Under the pieces are notes generated by a model. The model saw nothing but the letters and a program-made list of their open reading frames with translations, was not told the DNA's origin and did not search any database. A program made the translations under genes and the position numbers. Below, piece after piece: positions 9,792 to 20,585 of a stretch of 64,000 nt of DNA (within the stretch, counting starts at the first letter, position 1; each line of letters begins with the position of its first letter). This DNA comes from Seiridium cupressi (lineage: Eukaryota > Ascomycota > Sordariomycetes > Amphisphaeriales > Sporocadaceae): contig JARVKI010000056.1 in the NCBI GenBank assembly GCA_036674765.1, forward strand, positions 62,001 to 126,000, written 5' to 3'.

Positions 9792-12700
9792 ATGTCCACC
9801 ACCGACCCAGTGCAAGCAGCATTCCAAGAAGCGCAGCGAGAATTTCGCAAGAAGCTTAAATCGCCAGACCTTTACGAACAATTATTAAACACCGCAACAG
9901 TAGACGAGGTTTATAATGCAATTACTAAGCTCCAGGAAACTACGCTGGGGAGAGGTCGACTGAGAAACCTAGCAAAAATAGGAAAATTCCTCGAGCGTCT
10001 TTCCTCTTACGCCGCAGTGATTGAAGTCTTCATTCAAGTCAAACCCGACCTGCTTGCATTGATATGGGGTCCGATCAAGATGCTCATACTGTTGTCGAGT
10101 CGGCTCAACAGTGCCCTCGATAAAGTTACCGATCTCATGGAAAGAATTGGGAACGTTCTTCCTCAGTTTTTCAAGGCTAGTGGAAACCTTCGAGGACAGC
10201 AATCAGATAAAAGCAGCGCTGGCGATGTTCTACGAAGATCTTCTCGACTTCTATCAAATCACGCTCGAATTCTTCAACAAGAAACGTGGGTTTACCGTGC
10301 TATTTTTATTTGCTTTCGATACAAACATGCTTACCAGCTCAAAGGGTGGAAACAGTTTTTTCACGCGTTGTGGAAAAATGTTGGAGAAAAGTTGGAACTG
10401 GTGGTGAAAAATATTGACAAGCATACGGAATTACTGACAAGCGAGGCCACAGTGCTAGATATACATAAGGCACGTGAAGCTCGTGGTTTGGCCCTTGCTC
10501 AATTTACTAGCACAAATCACTTTCAAGAGCACCAGAAGTTCCAGGGACTGAGAGCTTTTGTCGCACCGGAAGATTACGGTCGCAGTTTAGACTGGTTTCT
10601 GCTGTTGCATGGTTTTGGTTACAGGGTATACCAGGGGCAGGGAAGTCCTATCTGTCTGCTGCGGCGATCGACCATATCAAGAGGAATCACCATCGAGTCC
10701 TCTTTGCCTTTGCAAGCCACTTGAACAAGCATGGCTTGACGGCACTCTCTATAATCCAATCCTTGGTTTTTCAAACAGCAAATGACGACGACGACTTTAA
10801 GTCCGTATTAGTTGAGTCCAAGGAGCGCGAGATTCAAGCAAATACCGGGCATGTATCTGAGCTGCTCGCAACTTTCCTCAAAACAGCAAAGGGGCCTACC
10901 TATATCATCATTGACGGATTGGATGAGATGGAGGAGTGTGAACGACAAATATTACTCCAGTGACTCGAGGGACTCTGCAAAGAGTCAGAAGGTTTGCGAC
11001 TGTTAATTAGTAGTCGAGCCGAGGACGACATTTGCCGGGCGCTTGCCGAAAAAGGAAAAAACATCAGGGTCCAGGATAGGAACTTTGGTAGCATCCAGAA
11101 TTATAGAGATCATCGATTCGAAGATTGGGTAGCCTGTGGCCAATTCGAGTCGAGCACCAAGACAGAAATCTTTGGCCTCTTATCGCCATTGTCGGCAAAT
11201 GCAAGAGGTGAGTTACAGTCACGCTTGTCTGGACCGGCGTGCTCTCTAGGCTAACTGCACGCGAGGTATGTTCTTGTATGCTCGCATCATCCTAGACAAC
11301 TTGGAGCAGATGAGCAGCATCGACGAAATCCGACATGAACTCAAGGCATTTCCTATCGACTTGAACGATGCGTAGGGTCTCAGAACGGTCATCGTATGTG
11401 CATAATAACTAATACTCATCATCAGATATTATCGTATCTTCCGACGAATCAATGATTCAAAACCTTCTGTGCGAAGCAAGTGCAGGAGGGTGTTAGGTTG
11501 GCTCGCTTGTGCACCAACCCCACTGACAATTTCTGAGATGGAACAAGCCCTATCAATGGGAGCCGACTCGGATAGAATCCTCGATAACGTTCCTCAGTTA
11601 ATGGGTAAAGTCAACTTCATTCAACTATGCGGTCCCATAGTTGAGGCTGTGGGGGAACAGCTGCAATTTGTTCATTTCACAGTTCCTGAGTACGTTCTTG
11701 GTTCTATCAATCTGCAGACAAGGCGTCTACGAGAATCAAGCTAAGAGACTGCAGGTACATATTCAGCCATGAGATTCAAGATTACATCGAAAAATCCCAG
11801 GCTAATGAGGACCTGCTCATGGCATTACTTGCATACCTGAGTACAGACATCCTGTGTCAGAGTCGATCCGGTATCGGATCGCAATCGTGTATATTAGGGT
11901 TGCCTCCCCCCTTATTCGATAGAAGGCAGAGGTCAGCGTGCCAATACTCAGCCCCTAGCACTCCCTGCGACAACCCTATCTGACATCCTGGAGCCGGAGA
12001 TAGACGACGATGAGATGGATGAAAAGTTACTCACTGGCCAATATCGCCTTTTCCAGTATGCTAGCTCCTACTGGCCTTCCTTGCTTCGTCCTGTCATAGA
12101 TCTGGCTGGATCGCCGCGGCTTGAAAACCTTCTAGTAAGAGCTGTTGATCGAGGGAGGAATGACGAATTCGAAAATGAGACGGGCAACCCAGAAACCGTC
12201 TATAGGAATGATTACCTCCGCAGCGAATCTCCGGAACTTTACGATACGCTAAACGCAGCGTACGGATTCCGCGTTAATGGAAAACGGTGGGAATGGCAGT
12301 GGGCTAATAGTAAATAGACATTCTCGAGATATCCGCTCCAGGTTTGGATCATGGCTGACTGCATTCTAGGCTCCGCTTGGGTGAATCTTGACCCTTTGAC
12401 CACATCGCAAGTGCTTGTACGCATTCAAGAACGATATGACGTACTTGTGTCCGAAGAGGCATGTGTTCAATCAATTCGATATCACTACGGGCCTATGACA
12501 TTCAAATGTAAATATCCGTTCTGTGTGCACAGTCGCCGTGGATTCAAAAGTCGGGCAGATCTGGACACACATTTCAAGGACCACGAACGACCATGGAAAT
12601 GCAATATACCAAGTTGCGATTTCTGTTCCATTGGGTTCTCGTCCAAAAAAAAAAAGCAGGGATGACCACTGGTTCAAATACCATCTTCCTTCAGCGAGCC

Positions 12701-13584
12701 AACTTCAGAACCTGAACGACGACTATGAGAACTTGGATCCCGAGGAAGCACAGCCTACCCTCTTTGCGCTCATCGTGGAAGATGATACACAGAGGGTCAA
12801 GGAACTAATGGCATCATCAGGCGGTAAGAAGCTCCAGGCCGATGTTATTGCCCATGGTAGAGATTGGGGAGCCTCTGAACATGGATCGCTAGCCATGACT
12901 CGGCTTCTAGCTCCTCCGCATGAAGAATACCTGCCTGCGAACATTGTGATTTCGGCTTTTAAAAACCAGAATGAAGAATTCGTCAGGTGGGCTCTTACGA
13001 AGACCAGACTTAGTGATTGCGCCAAACTTATGAAGATCGTACTTGGCACGACATCGGGCGAAATATATGCACTTTGGGAAACGCATATTCTCCACACGTT
13101 GACGGCAGAATCACTGGTGGGGGCTCGCACAACTCTACTTGAGGATTTAATCAAGCCAAGCATCTTGAATAGCGCCAGAAACGATAGTCTGAAGGAGGCC
13201 AGGTTGAAAAGCTTATTGAGAAACACTCGGGGGTATGTGGGCACTGATTGGTTGGGGGCTATTCTCCTCAATATCGCCAAGTCAAGTTGTTCGGCGGTCT
13301 TAGCCGAGGAGGTGCTGGATCTTGGCGCACCTGTCAATTATCCATGGGGCTTTAAGAAGTCTGGACCAACGGCAATTGCGATAGTTGTCAGGAAGACCAG
13401 CGAGGAAGCAGCTCGCCTCATCCGAGTTCTTGTCTTACGTGGCGCCGATACCTCCAGTCGCCGCCACAGGAGGGATCTTGCCACAGAGAAAGGTGCCGAG
13501 CAAATTTTGACATGGCTTGGTTTGACGTGGGATGAATTAAACGATGAATATCGAGGTCTTGCATTTCCGAATACTCAGAATTGA
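9792..13584 (+). pseudogene. Decayed NLR-type STAND gene: DUF7708-like, NACHT, C2H2 finger, ankyrin-like tail
   Basis: The sequence follows the layout of fungal NACHT NLRs. An N-terminal helical domain of the DUF7708 type comes first (block WGPIKMLILLSSRLNSALDK). Then a P-loop reads GIPGAGKS (10627-10650), a Walker B-like IIIDGLDEM (around 10908-10930) and a conserved SSRAED segment. A fungal-type GMFLYARIILDNLEQ block appears after splicing out a GTGAGT...GCGAG intron (about 11211-11265). The region VHFTVPEYIFS is restored by another intron near 11690-11755, a C2H2-like finger lies at about 12510-12610, and a long ankyrin-like tail ends at TGA 13582-13584. Lesions: an extra T in a T5 run near 10168; a frame change with probable deletion just before the P-loop (about 10590); an in-frame TGA at 10961 (CGA to TGA possible); a frame change near 12370; and an A11 run (12645-12655) that shifts frame after the finger. 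Intact homologues act in heterokaryon or non-self responses. Confidence 0.72.
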
Positions 13585-13781
13585 TACCTAGCCGCAGTCA
13601 AGGAGGTGTCGACAAAGAGATTAATAAGAATATATTGCTATCTATTGAGCTGATGTGACAACTACCCACGGTAACTATGCGTCCTTGCATTGGCCTCGCC
13701 ACAAAAGCGAGTTACCAGGAGATACCACGAGGAGGTTGCAAGGCCCGACTTCATCTCCCAAAAAGATAAAAAAGACCTCTC
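13585..13781. other. Short spacer after the NLR remnant
   Basis: Nothing recognisable lies between the NLR stop and the repeat-bearing frame that begins at 13782. Confidence 0.4.
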
Positions 13782-14050
13782 ATGCGAGAGGGAACCGATG
13801 GTGATAGCCACGAGGGCAGTCAATCGAATGACTCAACACTTGATCTAGAACTATACGACCGACAAGACCCGAAGGTAACGTTAGAAGCCGATTATGCCGA
13901 AGCACATAGGAAGTTCATTTGGAACTATGCAACCGACAAGAACCCGAAGGTTATGTAAGAAGCCGACTATGCCGAAGCACATCAGCAGTTCACCAAGAGC
14001 TGTACAACCGACAGGATCTCCCCGAAGAGAACGTCAGAGGCTGACGACAG
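13782..14050 (+). repeat. 75-bp tandem repeat, probably from a lost coding sequence
   Basis: Two full units (13848-13922 and 13923-13997) and a diverged third (13998 to about 14048) are each 75 bp, that is, 25 codons. Read in the frame of an ATG at 13782 they share the core EADYAEAH and the motif DxxPKV. That frame stays open from 13782 into unit 2 and is then stopped by TAA at 13956-13958, where unit 1 has a Leu codon. Unit length divisible by three, with amino-acid-level conservation, suggests these were protein repeats. I do not recognise the protein. The open part is only 58 codons, so the sequence is either a remnant or part of a spliced gene. Confidence 0.4.
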
Positions 14051-14228
14051 GGTAGCAGTTCCCGCGAGGGTTCGAGTACCGTGTTTACCACCTTATAGGC
14101 AGGTCAGAAGCTCAATTCCGTCTCACGTTCCAGACTCGAAAGAGCTAGGAGGTGTGGACAGATCTCCATTTTCCTCAATCTTGCAACGCTTTGCCAATAA
14201 CCTTTCGGCGATTGGTGGCACGCTGCTG

Positions 14229-14460
14229 CGGGAGCATCTCGGTCGAGGGAGGGAATCTCGGTCGAGAGGGTCTCGTTCGAGGGAGGGAGTGTCCTTTGGA
14301 GGAGTGAACCTTCGAGGGAATCTCTTTGGACGGCGGAAATTCGGTTGAGAGAAATAATCTCGTTCGAGGGAATATTCTTCGATCAATGGAGTCTTCCTCG
14401 ACGAAGTCTTGTCGAAGGAGGCAAGCTCGGTCTCGGTCGAGGGTAGATGAGATTCGGGCT
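14229..14460. repeat. GA-rich imperfect short repeat (TCTCGGTCGAGGGA-like)
   Basis: Degenerate copies of a 12-15 bp word (TCGGTCGAGGGA and TCGTTCGAGGGA variants) recur through this stretch with interspersed sequence. Frames that cross it give Arg/Ser-rich low-complexity peptides, which I do not count as genes. An A-rich tract (about 14570-14605) follows. Confidence 0.5.
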
Positions 14461-15538
14461 AGATCTCCATAGAGATTACTCGAATGTAGAACATCTGTGA
14501 AGATTCTGATTAGCAATGGATTCACCCTTATTATCTGGGGCAGTAAGCGAAGAGAGAAGAGTAAACAGAGAAAAGAAAAAAAAAGGAAAAAAAAAAAAAA
14601 AAGCAAAGCGAGCGGCGTTGCAGGATATGGCAAGCAAAACCCCGCAAACCCTCTTGTCTATAGGAAAGCACGATCAAGAACTGATGGCAGGCAAGCAGGG
14701 TTGGTTACAAGTCTAATGGCCGGAATCTTCCAATGCGCAGTCTACGTCACAATTGCACATGATCTGCGGGTCAAATGGCACAGTTTACATCGTTGCACCA
14801 ATGCTCGGTTTGATTGAGGCGCGTTCAATCGAGATGGTTTCACGACGGAAGCTAAGGCGCAGAGCTCTATTTGCCTCTACATTATATTGAGTCTGTCTAC
14901 TTTCTGTTTGACCTTTATGATCCTCATCCATCCATCAACGCAGATTAAGACCAACGGCTTCAACCGTTGTAAGTCCAGCTAATAATTTAAAGAGAGTCAC
15001 CTTCGCAACCCTATCTGTTAGCTGCTTGGTATGCTCGATGGCTAAGTAGATTGAATAATGAGCGATCGCGATTGCGGACAACCGCTTTGGATTTCTCATC
15101 AATTTCAGCGACGAACAAGACAGGGGAGACCATGTGCTCTGTCAGTATTGTTGGTGAGTGCTGGACGATTTCGAGCTCTTTGCGACCCAATGGAATAGAG
15201 TCGCGCTATCCATACAAAAATTTACTCGCTAATAAGTAAGTTTATTAATTGCTCACAATGTCCTCTGTTATAATGGCCCTCAAGGAACGTACATTGTATA
15301 TATGCTCCGTTGACTTGAGCTACTGCGCTAGGTTAGCCACCTAACACTTTAGGCTAGAAGCACAGCCCCAGGCGCCGTTCAGTAGCCGCCCCGGGCAGCA
15401 GTACCCTGGCACCTAAAGCACGGAGCCTACAAATGCACTATTTTCGTAAGTCCACTCACTGCATGCATCGATCGTTGTACCGCTAAGCATCTCGGGCATG
15501 CGACACCGTCAACCACTTGTGTTCAGCTGCACTGGCTT
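14461..15538. other. Intergenic, no gene seen
   Basis: An A-rich tract and then ordinary sequence with many stops. The part nearest 15538 is likely 3' untranslated sequence of the minus-strand DUF3176 gene. No family resemblance was found in the short frames. Confidence 0.45.
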
Positions 15539-17421
15539 TCATGACGATCTCACAAATCGCGTTTGCCCGTGTGAATTCGCGTCAATGTACATGGGCATGC
15601 TACGCGCCCTTCGTTCCAGTATCTCCCCAGTGTCTGCTATTCCCGCTTGGATGTCTTCCTGCCTCCAGCCGAAGAGTCCGTACATCATGGCCGCGATGAT
15701 ACTCGTGTTGACCAGTGGTGCATGCCTCGTTTTCACCATCGTGATGACGAGTAATACAATTGTGGCAACCGTTTCTGAGGGGGGCAGCACGAGCCACTCG
15801 TAACGCACGTAATCATTTGTCTCTGGCTTGAACGCCTCCCCGGCTACCAGCGTCAGATTCGTGTTGTCTCCAGGACTGTTGCTCTGCATTTGCGCGCTCA
15901 ATGTCTTGGCTACGTTCTCGGTCATATTGTGTAGATCGGTGCTGTTGAGAAAATAGCCCATCTGGACCAACCTATTGTTTCCCAAAGTGGCGTTCACCAC
16001 TTGGGCGTTCGGATCGTTCCAACCAGGATGCACGGTGAAGTCCACATCAGAAACATTGTGAAGGTAAGCCAGAGTTTGCTCAATAGCTTGCTTGGCTATC
16101 GTGTATTCTTGGCCAGTGGAATTGGATCGATAGACCAGTATAGTGTAGCTGTCCTGGCCCTCTTTCTCCGGGTCGGTTACTTGGCTGCGGACAGGGTCAA
16201 AAGCTCCTGTCCTGACATTTCCTGTGTTCAGTACTCCGGAGCTTGAGGTGACATTTTCAAATGTCTGTTCACATATATACCAGCGCGAATAGAGTAACTC
16301 CACAATATCAGGAACAGCTCTCGTTTGTCGATGTGGTACGTGGGTGATGCTGTGAAGGAAGTCCAATCGATCACATTTTGTACACCTCCACCCGGGTCGA
16401 GGGTTACAATCCAAGTCATGTTTGTTTTTGGATCTACAGGGTCCCGGCCAGCATGGTCGTAAACGCACGTGTAATTCAGTCTATCACTCTAAGTTAGCAC
16501 CATTTCTGTGTCAACCAGGATGTAATCATTCTGTACAAGGTTGAATTTTGATCTTGAGAGCAGTCGCGGCTCATGATTGTCGTTAAATTTCGAAAGTCGT
16601 AACAGTATCCTAGACTTGAGTAGCCACCCCAAGAGCACTGCGTTGCTGGCTCGGGGCAGCTCAAGCTAGGCGTAGATACAGCACCGACAATTTCATTGAT
16701 TAGAGCAGCCTCATAACGAATAGTCCCTTCGTGGAACGCCAGATCTAACAAATTGGCTGCGATGATGTTAGTTTGGCTGCCCGCCGTAAATCACATCGTT
16801 AAAGGTATACATGAACCTACTGCTGCTAACGCCGTGATCCAGAACGTTGAATGCACTCGATTGGTAGGACAGAGCCTGGCCGACGTGAGCCGTCACGTTC
16901 TCAATCCTTGCTGTCCTGGAAGGGAACTCGAGGATCTGCTGCGAACTCGGCTCAAATCCAAGTGAGAATATCGTGACCAAGGCCAGAGCACTGGCAACGA
17001 TCGCAGAACGAGTCTTCGCACCCCCTAGGAAGACCAATGATCCCCATGGCCCCCGACTGGCTTCGTCAAAGCTCTGGAGGTGACTCAGAGGATGTGATTG
17101 CGTCTGGAAATAGCGCCATTTCAGCTGACTGATGCACGATGTAATGACCACTATCATAGCAGATTTTCCGATGGCCGTGAGCACAGATATCAGTGAATTG
17201 GGCTGAATGGCGAGAGGCCAGGACTCAAGCGGCGTGTTTCCAGCCAAGACAAGGATAGCGATAACTAGTGAGACGCAGATTAGGGAGAGTAGTGCACTTC
17301 CGAATTCCCACCACCACCATGAGGAGATGGTAGTATTGATGTTTTCACTTCGCGCAGTCCATCGGGAAGAGAAATGTGACTTCGACAGGTACGTCGAGGT
17401 AGGTGTTGTGGACTCAGACAT
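15539..17421 (-). CDS. DUF3176 membrane protein (one apparent frame break)
   Basis: Exon 1 is 17421-16821 and exon 2 is 16756-16537. Exon 3 begins at 16480 and ends with the stop at 15539. Introns have GTAGGT...CTAAC...GCAG and GTACAG...GCTAAC...ATAG signals. The N-terminus carries the DUF3176 signature: WWWEFGSALLSLICVSLVIA helix, then a second helix and SQLKWRYFQ, followed by FDEASRGPWGSL. The central part has many N-glycosylation sites and Cys residues (extracellular loop). A last helix (about 16 residues after YEWLVLPPSETVA) matches the family end. Within exon 3 the frame must shift by one base near 16325-16335 to connect the DWTSFTASPTYHIDK part to the VELLYSRWYICEQTF part. I found no GT-AG intron that does this, so it is a real frameshift or a sequence error. 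Function is unknown. Confidence 0.68.
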
Positions 17422-18610
17422 CTCAGCATGGAGCTGCTCGCCGTAACCTTGGAAGAGTTCATTCTATTCATTGGGTTCAGAATGTGGACGGACCAACAAA
17501 AGAATTGAGAGCTGGACCAACTTGGATCTGGGCGTGGTCACCTTGCTGATGGTTATCTAATGACATCGTCGTCGCTAAGATATTATGCGCGTAGTTGGCA
17601 AGTCGGAGTGAGTAAAAGTAACAAGTCAAGCATAGTCGACGATGGTGAAGGTCGTTGGTGTAATTTAAGCTGACATGCAAGACCAACTTTACCCCTCAAC
17701 AACATCCTGGTCTTCGAGATTGAAATACATAGGAGAGTAGCGACGAGGCTATCGTGTGCAGCATTTGTATGCAAGCTGCATTCTGAGTTGGGGCTGTACG
17801 ACGTTGTGCATACAGCGCACGCAGTTGCAATCCATGGATTGGCGCGTTTCGCCAAGATCGCCCAGCTGAAACAAGGGTTTATAGGCGATCCTCCAATAGG
17901 GTGGTAGACTAACTGGCCTTGAGGGTTCGGGAGGTTTGGGGGCGCATCCACCCACGTCGCGGCCCCCAACTTGACGCTAAAAATATCCAAGATCGCCTAC
18001 TACCGGCGACGTTTATGCCGTCGGCGGCGAGATCGGAAGAAGGCAAGAGAAACGTACATGTATACAAGAGCTGTAATCTTGAGGGAAGGGAATAGAGCAT
18101 CATGGTGGGAAATGTGGTAGGGGTGTATGCCATTTGGCTTTTCCTCACCAGTATGATCCACAACCATGCTACTGCCATTGCCGGTTAACCAGCCAAAGAC
18201 CTTATATACCTTGAATTATGCGGAACATGCGATTGGGCCAGCATCAAATTGGTCGATAGCATCCTTTGCTTCACACCGTCCACACCAACCACCACCGCCG
18301 CCACAACTCTCGCACGACAACTGAGTGTGGATAGACGGACATTTTCTTTGCATTGAACACAACTGAGAAAACATATTGTCGCATACATATAAACTGTAGA
18401 ATCTCCACATAACTAAGCGAGCGAATAAATGCCTAGGTAGCTACTCTTCCGAGATAAAACCAAATCACTCCACCGAGCGAGTTCCAACAAACCCAACGTA
18501 ATGGCAAACTGGACATAATGAAATATTATTCGAACTGGGTATTGTCGGTAGTAGATTCAACGCTAGATCTCCATACGAATCTCGATGCATTTAATTGCAA
18601 AGCTCAGCAT
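17422..18610. other. Intergenic, no gene seen
   Basis: This is the promoter side of the DUF3176 gene. A 30-codon upstream frame (near 17560-17470, minus) lies ahead of its start and could be a uORF. Frames at 17583-17990 and 17909-18178 show no family resemblance. Confidence 0.4.
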
Positions 18611-18989
18611 TTATTCGTCATCGTGACTCCTGACATTGACGCCTTCGAGTTTCTTCAATTCGTCGACTGCAGTCTGCTTCAGATTCCTGTATCAAATCTG
18701 TCAATCTCGAATATTGCCCACAGTGAATATTTCACTCACACCCCAAAGATGATTGGCGGGATCGATCTAGTCGACGTATAGTTTTTGTTCCCCGTGTCCT
18801 TTTCTATGATCCTAGACGAGAAGCCTCGGTTAATGGCATTCAGATGATTCTTTATTCGAGACCTACTCGTCTATCCTCTCCCTAGTGCTATCCCAAGCTT
18901 CGATGCTCCCAAAAGTAATCTGGACGGGCTTGTATATGAGGGTTAGTGGGCTGGATTTATATATAAGTATAATGTATGATACTTACCAT
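18611..18989 (-). CDS. Small four-exon gene, 70-residue protein, weakly I9-inhibitor-like
   Basis: Exons are 18989-18987 (only ATG), 18928-18867, 18811-18740 and 18686-18611 (213 nt, 70 residues). All three introns are 53-58 nt with good signals: GTAAGT...CACTAAC...ACAAG, GTAGGT...ATTAAC...TCTAG and GTGAGT...TTGAC...ACAG. The joined frame is open throughout, and unspliced reading hits stops. The start context CGACAATG is good. The protein begins MPVQITFGS and ends with a helix-strand unit FGVNLKQTAVDELKKLEGV. That resembles the C-terminal half of subtilisin propeptide/proteinase inhibitor I9 proteins (small MP-starting cytosolic proteins such as yeast Pbi2), but the match is by eye only. No signal peptide. 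None of the exons exceeds 76 nt, so single-frame scans miss the gene. Confidence 0.6.
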
Positions 18990-19671
18990 TGTCGATGGGA
19001 ATTGTTTGTCTGGTAGAGCAGTCGATATGCTACGAAGGTTGAGTCAATGGTCCAGAGATATAATGCAACGAGCGATATGGGTTTTATAAATGGATGGTTC
19101 TAAGGACATATGCCGTATCCGATATACTATGAAATGACAACTGCAGCATTGTGGGAGGACAAAATCACAGACTGCGGGAAACGTGGCACAATGAGATACC
19201 GTGCGCCACGATGACGCGGACCCAAGAGGTTTTATAACATGATATTTGGGTCTAGCCAATTACTGGACCACTCAATGCGTAGGTGAGGCGCTAGTGCGAG
19301 GCAAGCGACGCCACCAATGGTAGCAAAACCTTAATTCGGACACAGATTCTGCTAACTCTCGTACTTAGAGTCGATGGAATATGACGTCGATACGGCACAT
19401 TGTACAACCTTCCCTGACTTTCGTGACAATCAGCACGGTTGAAGCGCACCGATCCAACAGGACTTCTTGTGTGCCGGGTCTAAGACGAACACGGGAACAA
19501 TTAACTCATCATCCCGCAGCATCGTCCTCTCAGTAAGCTCTGGTGACATTCACGGGGGTTGCGGTAAAGCGACTACCCCCGAATCGTTCTGGCATACCCG
19601 TTATCAGTGCTAGACCATGGCTTTGTATGGATTGCTTCGCTCCGGCTGCACGTCTACAAGCTACTTGAGTT
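18990..19671. other. Promoter side of the small gene; otherwise empty
   Basis: The sequence upstream of 18989 shows a CAAACAATTCCC-type leader. The remainder to 19671 has no supported gene; the 71-codon frame at 19044-19259 is not convincing. Confidence 0.4.
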
Positions 19672-20150
19672 TCACATCCACCGCACGAGCGCATTTCCAT
19701 CAGACATGACGGGTGTAATCCCAGATGATCCTGGCTATCCGGTTAGACTTGCAACTAGTGAACGGAGCAAAGCTGTGCTATTTGCCGTCACCTTCGGTTC
19801 CCCAGATATCTGGTTGCTAAGTGCGTGCAGGGTGTGCATAGTTCTCTCACGTCTGCTGTTTCAGGGTCCTAGAATAAACACGATGACTTCATACCTCCAG
19901 CTTCACCTTAATGTTCTGCTATTTGGTTAGAAATATATTCAAAATCGTAATACACTCTGAACTAACTCACGGCGATGTGATTGTACATCTCCTACGCAAC
20001 TGTCAGTATATAAGGATATGTATGGAAAGCCTCAAGATCGATAGCGATATACCTGCTTTCGGCGCTCATGGCCCTTTAACATCATGGAGTTAGTCTATAT
20101 AGCCTTGAAACAGAAGATAATTGACTTACCGCGATGTTCTCGTTGATTTG
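19672..20150 (-). CDS. Micro-exon gene, 3' part (exons of 18-24 nt)
   Basis: Six consecutive phase-0 exons can be drawn: 20150-20130 (QINENIA), 20073-20053 (GHERRKQ), 19991-19971 (EMYNHIA), 19918-19895 (QNIKVKLE), 19809-19792 (ISGEPK) and a last exon 19734-19672 ending at TGA. The first three introns have strong signals: GTAAGT...GACTAAC...AAAG, GTATAT...ACTGAC...GTAG and GTGAGT...TTCTAAC...ATAG. The intron after ISGEPK has GTGACG...GTCTAAC...ATAG. The intron between QNIKVKLE and ISGEPK is the weakest; without it the protein would end V-stop right after QNIKVKLE. The acceptor before the first micro-exon (TTACTGACC...AATAG) requires an upstream exon. The best candidate ends at 20331 before GTGCGT and reads ...ELSYPNFI in phase 0, but its own start is unclear. 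Function unknown; the micro-exon peptides are helical and charged. Confidence 0.4.
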
Positions 20151-20585
20151 CTATTACACATGGTCAGTAACTGTGTGTGAAATGTAGTGTTTTTAAGTTA
20201 TAGAAATCTCGAAGCTTAGCAAGGCCATCCATTTATCTTCTGTGCCTGTCCATTATATGTGAGCCAGTAGCTGAAAAGGTAAAAAAAAGAAAAGAAAAAA
20301 AGAAAAGAAAACAAAAGAAATAAGACGCACAATAAAGTTTGGATAAGATAGCTCATGAACAAAAGGGGGTTCTAGCACGGCTCTTGACAGCAAATAATCA
20401 TTTGTGGTAATATGACAAATAAACGGAAGAAATTTATTGATAACTCCAAAATAAAAGATACACATAATCCCGCCAGCACCGCAAAATGTCATACATGCTC
20501 CCATAACCAGGAAAATCCACTCTAAAGCCCATCAAAATCAATGGAATTGATTTTCTCACGGTACCATATGCCAGGAGTGGAATAT
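20151..20585. other. Pyrimidine/purine tract and possible 5' part of the micro-exon gene
   Basis: On the minus strand a long C/T tract (20325-20272) ends in TTTTACCTTTTCAG. A minus-strand frame from 20504 stays open to a GTGCGT donor at 20330 and would join the micro-exons in phase. I do not call it separately because its start region is hydrophobic and unlike the rest. Confidence 0.3.

Noticed and set aside
12723..13337. 204-codon minus frame opposite the NLR tail
   Set aside because: Antisense shadow; the plus frame is continuous with the zinc finger and ankyrin-like tail.
14123..14633. Arg/Ser-rich frames on both strands over the GA-rich repeat
   Set aside because: Low-complexity translation of a simple repeat.
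19607..19930. 107-codon plus frame over the micro-exon region
   Set aside because: The splice signals on the minus strand explain the region better; the plus frame has no family resemblance.
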